A DNA stretch of 64,000 nt from Candidatus Poribacteria bacterium. Lineage in GTDB: Bacteria; Poribacteria; WGA-4E; WGA-3G. Where the stretch lies: NCBI GenBank assembly GCA_026706025.1, contig JAPOZO010000035.1, positions 1 to 64,000 on the forward strand, read 5' to 3'. Shown piece by piece: positions 62,438 through 64,000 of the stretch. Within the stretch, counting starts at the first letter, position 1. Each line of letters begins with the position of its first letter. The notes beneath the pieces are model-generated. The model did no database searches. It was given only the letters and a program-made list of their open reading frames with translations, and was not told the DNA's origin. The position numbers and the translations under genes are program-made.

Positions 62438-63253
62438 TTAGTCATTAGCAATCGCGGCATGCCACGCCGAAACAAATTCTTGGACGGATTGATGTCTCAA
62501 TTCTTTGTCCGCATTCGTCGCTTTTTTCGCGACGTGCCATAAGGCATCGTTGCCTTTCCAATCGTCTCGTGAATCGCTATTGTTAGCGAGGAGCACGAAG
62601 GCTGTCCGTCCTAACATAAAGACGTTTGTTCTTTCGTCAATGCGCGCACCTTTCTGAAATTCCTCCGGTGCCATAAAGCGAGACGAGCCGTACAACCGGC
62701 CGCGATTGTTTATGAAAGGTCCCGGATGGTAGAAGTCGAAATCGTACAGATGTATCTGCTTTTTCTCAAAGTTATAAATGATGCTGCCGTCGTAAAAGTC
62801 TTCAGCGATGAAGCCCCTTTTTGCGATGAGGATGTGGACATCATAAATAACGTTAAGTGCATCAATGATTTCAGACGCTGGCAGTGCACAAAACCTATCA
62901 CGGGGATGGACTTCATCAGTACGGAGTTCCCTTTCCGGACGCAGCCCCTCGCCATCTATCCAGTCGTAGACCAATGTGAAGCCATTGGGTGTGGTGAAAG
63001 TATTGTGCAATTGAGGAACTGCTTCGTGCTGGACAGCGGCATGAAAATGAACGGCTTGCTTGAGCCACGCGATATTTTGTGGCGTGTTACCGTGTTTGAC
63101 GAACCAACGTTGGTTGTCCACCACCATCTGGAATGAGTGATCCCTTGAGTCGTATATTGGAAACCGATATGTGATTTCGCCGATTCGTTCTAAATATACT
63201 TCGATATCTACATTAGTTTCGCTGACATCCAGAAGTGGGTGCTCGGTGGGCAT
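62438..63253 (-). CDS. Degenerate Ser/Thr protein kinase-like protein
   Basis: A 271-residue kinase-fold protein. The ATP-anchoring Lys is in WFVKHG (K53). HRD is replaced by AED (150-152), the Asn five residues after the catalytic Asp is Ser (157), DFG is DFD (171-173), and MAPEE (194-198) stands for APE. There is no Gly-rich loop. D152 and D171 remain, so weak activity is possible, but a pseudokinase or atypical kinase is more likely. No transmembrane or PASTA domain. Next to PhyH and WD40 genes. Confidence 0.7.
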   Translation of the reverse strand: MPTEHPLLDVSETNVDIEVYLERIGEITYRFPIYDSRDHSFQMVVDNQRWFVKHGNTPQNIAWLKQAVHFHAAVQHEAVPQLHNTFTTPNGFTLVYDWIDGEGLRPERELRTDEVHPRDRFCALPASEIIDALNVIYDVHILIAKRGFIAEDFYDGSIIYNFEKKQIHLYDFDFYHPGPFINNRGRLYGSSRFMAPEEFQKGARIDERTNVFMLGRTAFVLLANNSDSRDDWKGNDALWHVAKKATNADKELRHQSVQEFVSAWHAAIAND

Positions 63254-63369
63254 TTCTTATGTCCTCATTGGGTGCGACGAAGTTATGGTCTAACCGTGTC
63301 GCGTCGGTTTTGTGAGATTGGAATAGCAGTATACACCAAAATGCGAAAAAAGTCATCTTTTTCTTTCAT

Positions 63370-64000
63370 CTACAGATAGGGTATCAAATCCCAGAGAAGG
63401 ATAGTCCCGTCAAAACTCGCGCTTGCCAAAAGTTCGTTATTCGGTGAAAAAGCGAGTCCTTGGATGTCCGTTGGATGCCCCAAAAATGTGCTGATTAGCT
63501 TACCTGTCTCAGTCTCCCACAAATGGATAGGAACCTTCTTAAAACCTTGCTGCCACCATAGACCACCAGCGAAATACTTTCCACATTGCGAAAATGCTAA
63601 TGCCATCATATTATCATAATGTTTGGGTAAAGATATACATTTATGGATTTGACCGTGTTTTACGTCCCATAACAGGAGTTCTGGTTTTCTTAATCCTCCG
63701 CCACATGCTAAATATGAACCGCATGGCGAAAAAACAAATTTTAAATATCTTCCATTCGATAGTGGTGTTTCTACACTTTGTATGACTGCAGAAACTTCAC
63801 GATGGCTAACGTCCCATAACATGTAATCTGGTCCTTCCTCTCCGCCACAAGTCACATACAAACCGCACGGAGAAAACCCTCCGACATCCCCAACCTTATC
63901 GCCTGGAAATTCATGTATCTCTTCACCGCGTTCTACATCCCAAAGTCGAGCAGACGGCTTGACGAACTCTTGACTTAGAAGAAATCTGCCATCTGGACTG
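63370..64000 (-). CDS. WD40-repeat protein, partial at the window edge
   Basis: The frame stays open to the right edge of the window, so the 5' end lies outside. At least 210 residues are visible with five or more WD40 blades (FSPCGLYVTCGG, MLWDV, LAFSPNNELLASASFDGTI, LLWDL). An internal ATG at 63861 is not the start. Ends at LLWDLIPYL without a special tail. Presence of a signal peptide cannot be judged. Confidence 0.85.
   Translation of the reverse strand, partial: SPDGRFLLSQEFVKPSARLWDVERGEEIHEFPGDKVGDVGGFSPCGLYVTCGGEEGPDYMLWDVSHREVSAVIQSVETPLSNGRYLKFVFSPCGSYLACGGGLRKPELLLWDVKHGQIHKCISLPKHYDNMMALAFSQCGKYFAGGLWWQQGFKKVPIHLWETETGKLISTFLGHPTDIQGLAFSPNNELLASASFDGTILLWDLIPYL

Noticed and set aside
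1..64000. tRNA, rRNA or other standard RNA genes
   Set aside because: No cloverleaf or rRNA-like segments were recognised by eye; a covariance-model scan would be needed to exclude a missed tRNA.

Overview
This window looks like a fragment of an uncultured, Gram-negative-type bacterium, most probably a Candidatus Poribacteria or similar marine/sponge-associated lineage. That assignment is inference. It rests on the gene mix: phytanoyl-CoA-type dioxygenases, a sulfatase, a sialidase, LamG and PD40/WD40 secreted proteins, Gfo/Idh/MocA oxidoreductases, YCF48-like BNR repeats and DUF2851. Shine-Dalgarno sites are clear (GGAGG or AAGGA, 6-10 nt spacing), several promoters fit a TTGACA/TATAAT model, and GTG/TTG starts occur. 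No rRNA, tRNA or CRISPR array was recognised.

Layout. 1-1.8 kb is a scrapyard: an IS256-type transposase relic, a 5'-truncated PLD fragment abutting a 5'-truncated ankyrin gene, a GNAT gene and a GNAT relic. 1.8-10.9 kb holds an orphan trpD homologue, methyltransferases, a membrane protein with a carbohydrate-binding-like tail, an Rpn-type nuclease with a possibly leaderless promoter, a DUF123 protein, an M29 aminopeptidase and a sulfatase. 10.9-24.2 kb is rich in exported proteins (two PD40, one YCF48-like, three LamG), with a phosphohexomutase, an oxidoreductase, a PhyH dioxygenase, a sialidase, and a PIN-toxin/antitoxin locus with a tandem duplication. 24.3-28.8 kb has a methyltransferase, DUF2851, thiE, an SGNH hydrolase and a TPR protein. 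28.9-30.3 kb is a solitary TnpB (IS200/IS605-type) element. 30.4-38.5 kb has two ABC-2 permeases, an ABC exporter and an ECF-sigma/S9-peptidase fusion. 38.8-42.7 kb is an ECF sigma-FHA-metallopeptidase-CvpA-TPR operon. 43-46.8 kb is the conserved rho-rpmE-prfA-prmC block. 47.9-55 kb has a TPR lipoprotein, an oxidoreductase with an operator-like promoter, and sdhCAB. 55.3-64 kb has a second PIN/antitoxin fusion, three WD40 propellers, an epimerase, a PhyH dioxygenase and a degenerate kinase.

The most unusual signals are these. (1) A short C-terminal tag of the form LTTTWGxIK plus a basic end is shared by five otherwise unrelated Sec-exported proteins, which looks like an undescribed sorting or anchoring signal. 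(2) Two widely separated PIN-domain ORFs run in frame into an antitoxin-like domain that keeps its own Shine-Dalgarno and start codon; at one locus the antitoxin part is tandemly duplicated and its start region now drives a GNAT gene. (3) An ECF sigma factor is fused in frame to a prolyl-oligopeptidase-like protein, again with an internal Shine-Dalgarno plus ATG, and the canonical catalytic serine position is altered. (4) Several dispersed intergenic elements recur, including a 46-bp leader carrying the ribosome-binding site, a TCAGTTAT-rich inverted-repeat family with a covarying hairpin, and a GC-rich palindrome. (5) GTTACC/GGTAAC operator-like palindromes surround the promoter of a sugar oxidoreductase gene.
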